Source: a bacterium
GTDB taxonomy: Bacteria; SZUA-79; Acidulodesulfobacterales; Acidulodesulfobacteraceae
DNA: 6,364 nt
Reading direction: 5' to 3'
Assembly: GCA_021800805.1 (NCBI GenBank)
Contig: JAJYYR010000048.1
Coordinates: forward strand, 1-6,364
The notes under the pieces are model-generated. The model was not told where the DNA came from. It searched no databases and worked only from the letters and a program-made list of their open reading frames with translations. Position numbers and translations under genes: made by a program. Below are positions 6,070-6,364 of the stretch, in pieces. The stretch's first letter is position 1. The number at the start of each line of letters is the position of its first letter.

Positions 6070-6364
6070 ATGTTTAAGTTAATTTTTAATTTAATCAAAA
6101 AAGCCCTAAAAGGAGCGTCTCCTAACATGCGGTCTTTTCTCTCTTCCCCCTATAAGCTCCCCATACTCCTTTTAACCTTGCTCCAACTTTCTTTATTTCC
6201 TTATACACCTCTTTACGCTTCTCCCGTCCTTCCTGCCGGAGGCTCTTTTGCCGCCGGAGGCGGCTCAATTAGTTCCTCCGGCTATTCTATGACTATAAAC
6301 CAGAATACCCCTAAAGCCGTTATTAACTGGAACTCGTTTTCCATAGGCAAAGACGGACAGGTAT
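6070..6364 (+). CDS. Filamentous haemagglutinin-type TpsA exoprotein (two-partner secretion), N-terminal part
   Basis: This is the first 98 residues of a gene that runs off the window. Residues 1-28 are a basic, moderately hydrophobic leader (MFKLIFNLIKKALKG), followed by a hydrophobic core at 29-48 (KLPILLLTLLQLSLFPYTPL), and a likely signal-peptidase site after LYA at residue 50. The mature part begins SPVLPAGGSF and continues with SGYSMTINQNTPKAVINWNS and FSIGKDGQV, the start of the haemagglutination-activity (TPS) domain that is recognised by an outer-membrane TpsB pore. The long N-terminal leader recalls the extended signal peptides of large exoproteins. These proteins are usually adhesins, cytolysins or contact-dependent inhibition toxins; which one cannot be told without the C-terminus. 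Transcription is likely from the sigma-54 promoter 80 bases upstream. ATG 6127 is an alternative start giving a conventional 31-residue signal peptide. Confidence 0.9.
   Translation, partial: MFKLIFNLIKKALKGASPNMRSFLSSPYKLPILLLTLLQLSLFPYTPLYASPVLPAGGSFAAGGGSISSSGYSMTINQNTPKAVINWNSFSIGKDGQV
6111..6123 (+). promoter_or_regulatory. Small hairpin covering the second ribosome binding site
   Basis: AGGAG, loop CGT, then CTCCT form a 5-bp stem that would hide the Shine-Dalgarno sequence of the internal ATG at 6127. It is short, and it lies inside the coding region if the first start is used. Confidence 0.35.

Noticed and set aside
6250..6264. GC-rich hairpin GCCGCC-GGA-GGCGGC as a terminator
   Set aside because: It lies inside the TPS-domain coding sequence, encodes a Gly/Ala-rich stretch (AAGGG) and has no T-run after it.

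Overview
This is an AT-rich window from a Gram-negative bacterium. Gram-negative is inferred from the two-partner-secretion exoprotein at the right edge, which needs an outer membrane. The HypC/HypD pair implies a [NiFe]-hydrogenase and therefore H2 metabolism, probably anaerobic or microaerobic. With an HD-GYP protein, a chemoreceptor, an acetate-type permease and a sigma-54 promoter, the gene set fits a deltaproteobacterium-like or other free-living anaerobe. The taxonomic guess is weak and rests on gene content only. Every gene I can support lies on the + strand.

Left part (1-2716): the C-terminal end of an HD-GYP c-di-GMP phosphodiesterase-type protein; a 555-residue methyl-accepting chemotaxis protein with two N-terminal membrane helices and a sensor-like domain at its C-terminus; and a six-helix SatP/YaaH-family acetate/succinate transporter. 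The first two are signalling proteins. The third may connect to them through carbon-source sensing, but that is only inferred from adjacency.

Middle part (2717-5251): an 86-bp inverted-repeat element built from two copies of a 20-bp palindrome of the ATTCCC-N8-GGGAAT type; a promoter; an overlapping MNT nucleotidyltransferase/HEPN pair (toxin-antitoxin-like); hypC starting only 23 bases after the HEPN gene; a third copy of the palindrome; and hypD. HypC and HypD form the scaffold on which the Fe(CN)2CO group of [NiFe]-hydrogenases is built. hypE and hypF are not in the window.

Right part (5252-6364): 818 bases without an intact gene. They hold the broken C-terminal half of an AbiEii-family nucleotidyltransferase gene (two small insertions, an internal deletion and a nonsense codon), a 21-bp perfect palindrome, and a textbook sigma-54 (-24/-12) promoter. 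That promoter reads into the start of a filamentous-haemagglutinin-type TpsA exoprotein, cut by the window edge. The most interesting points are the sigma-54-driven exoprotein with a possible activator site and two possible starts, the AbiEii relic, and the repeat elements that frame the MNT/HEPN-hypC-hypD block.
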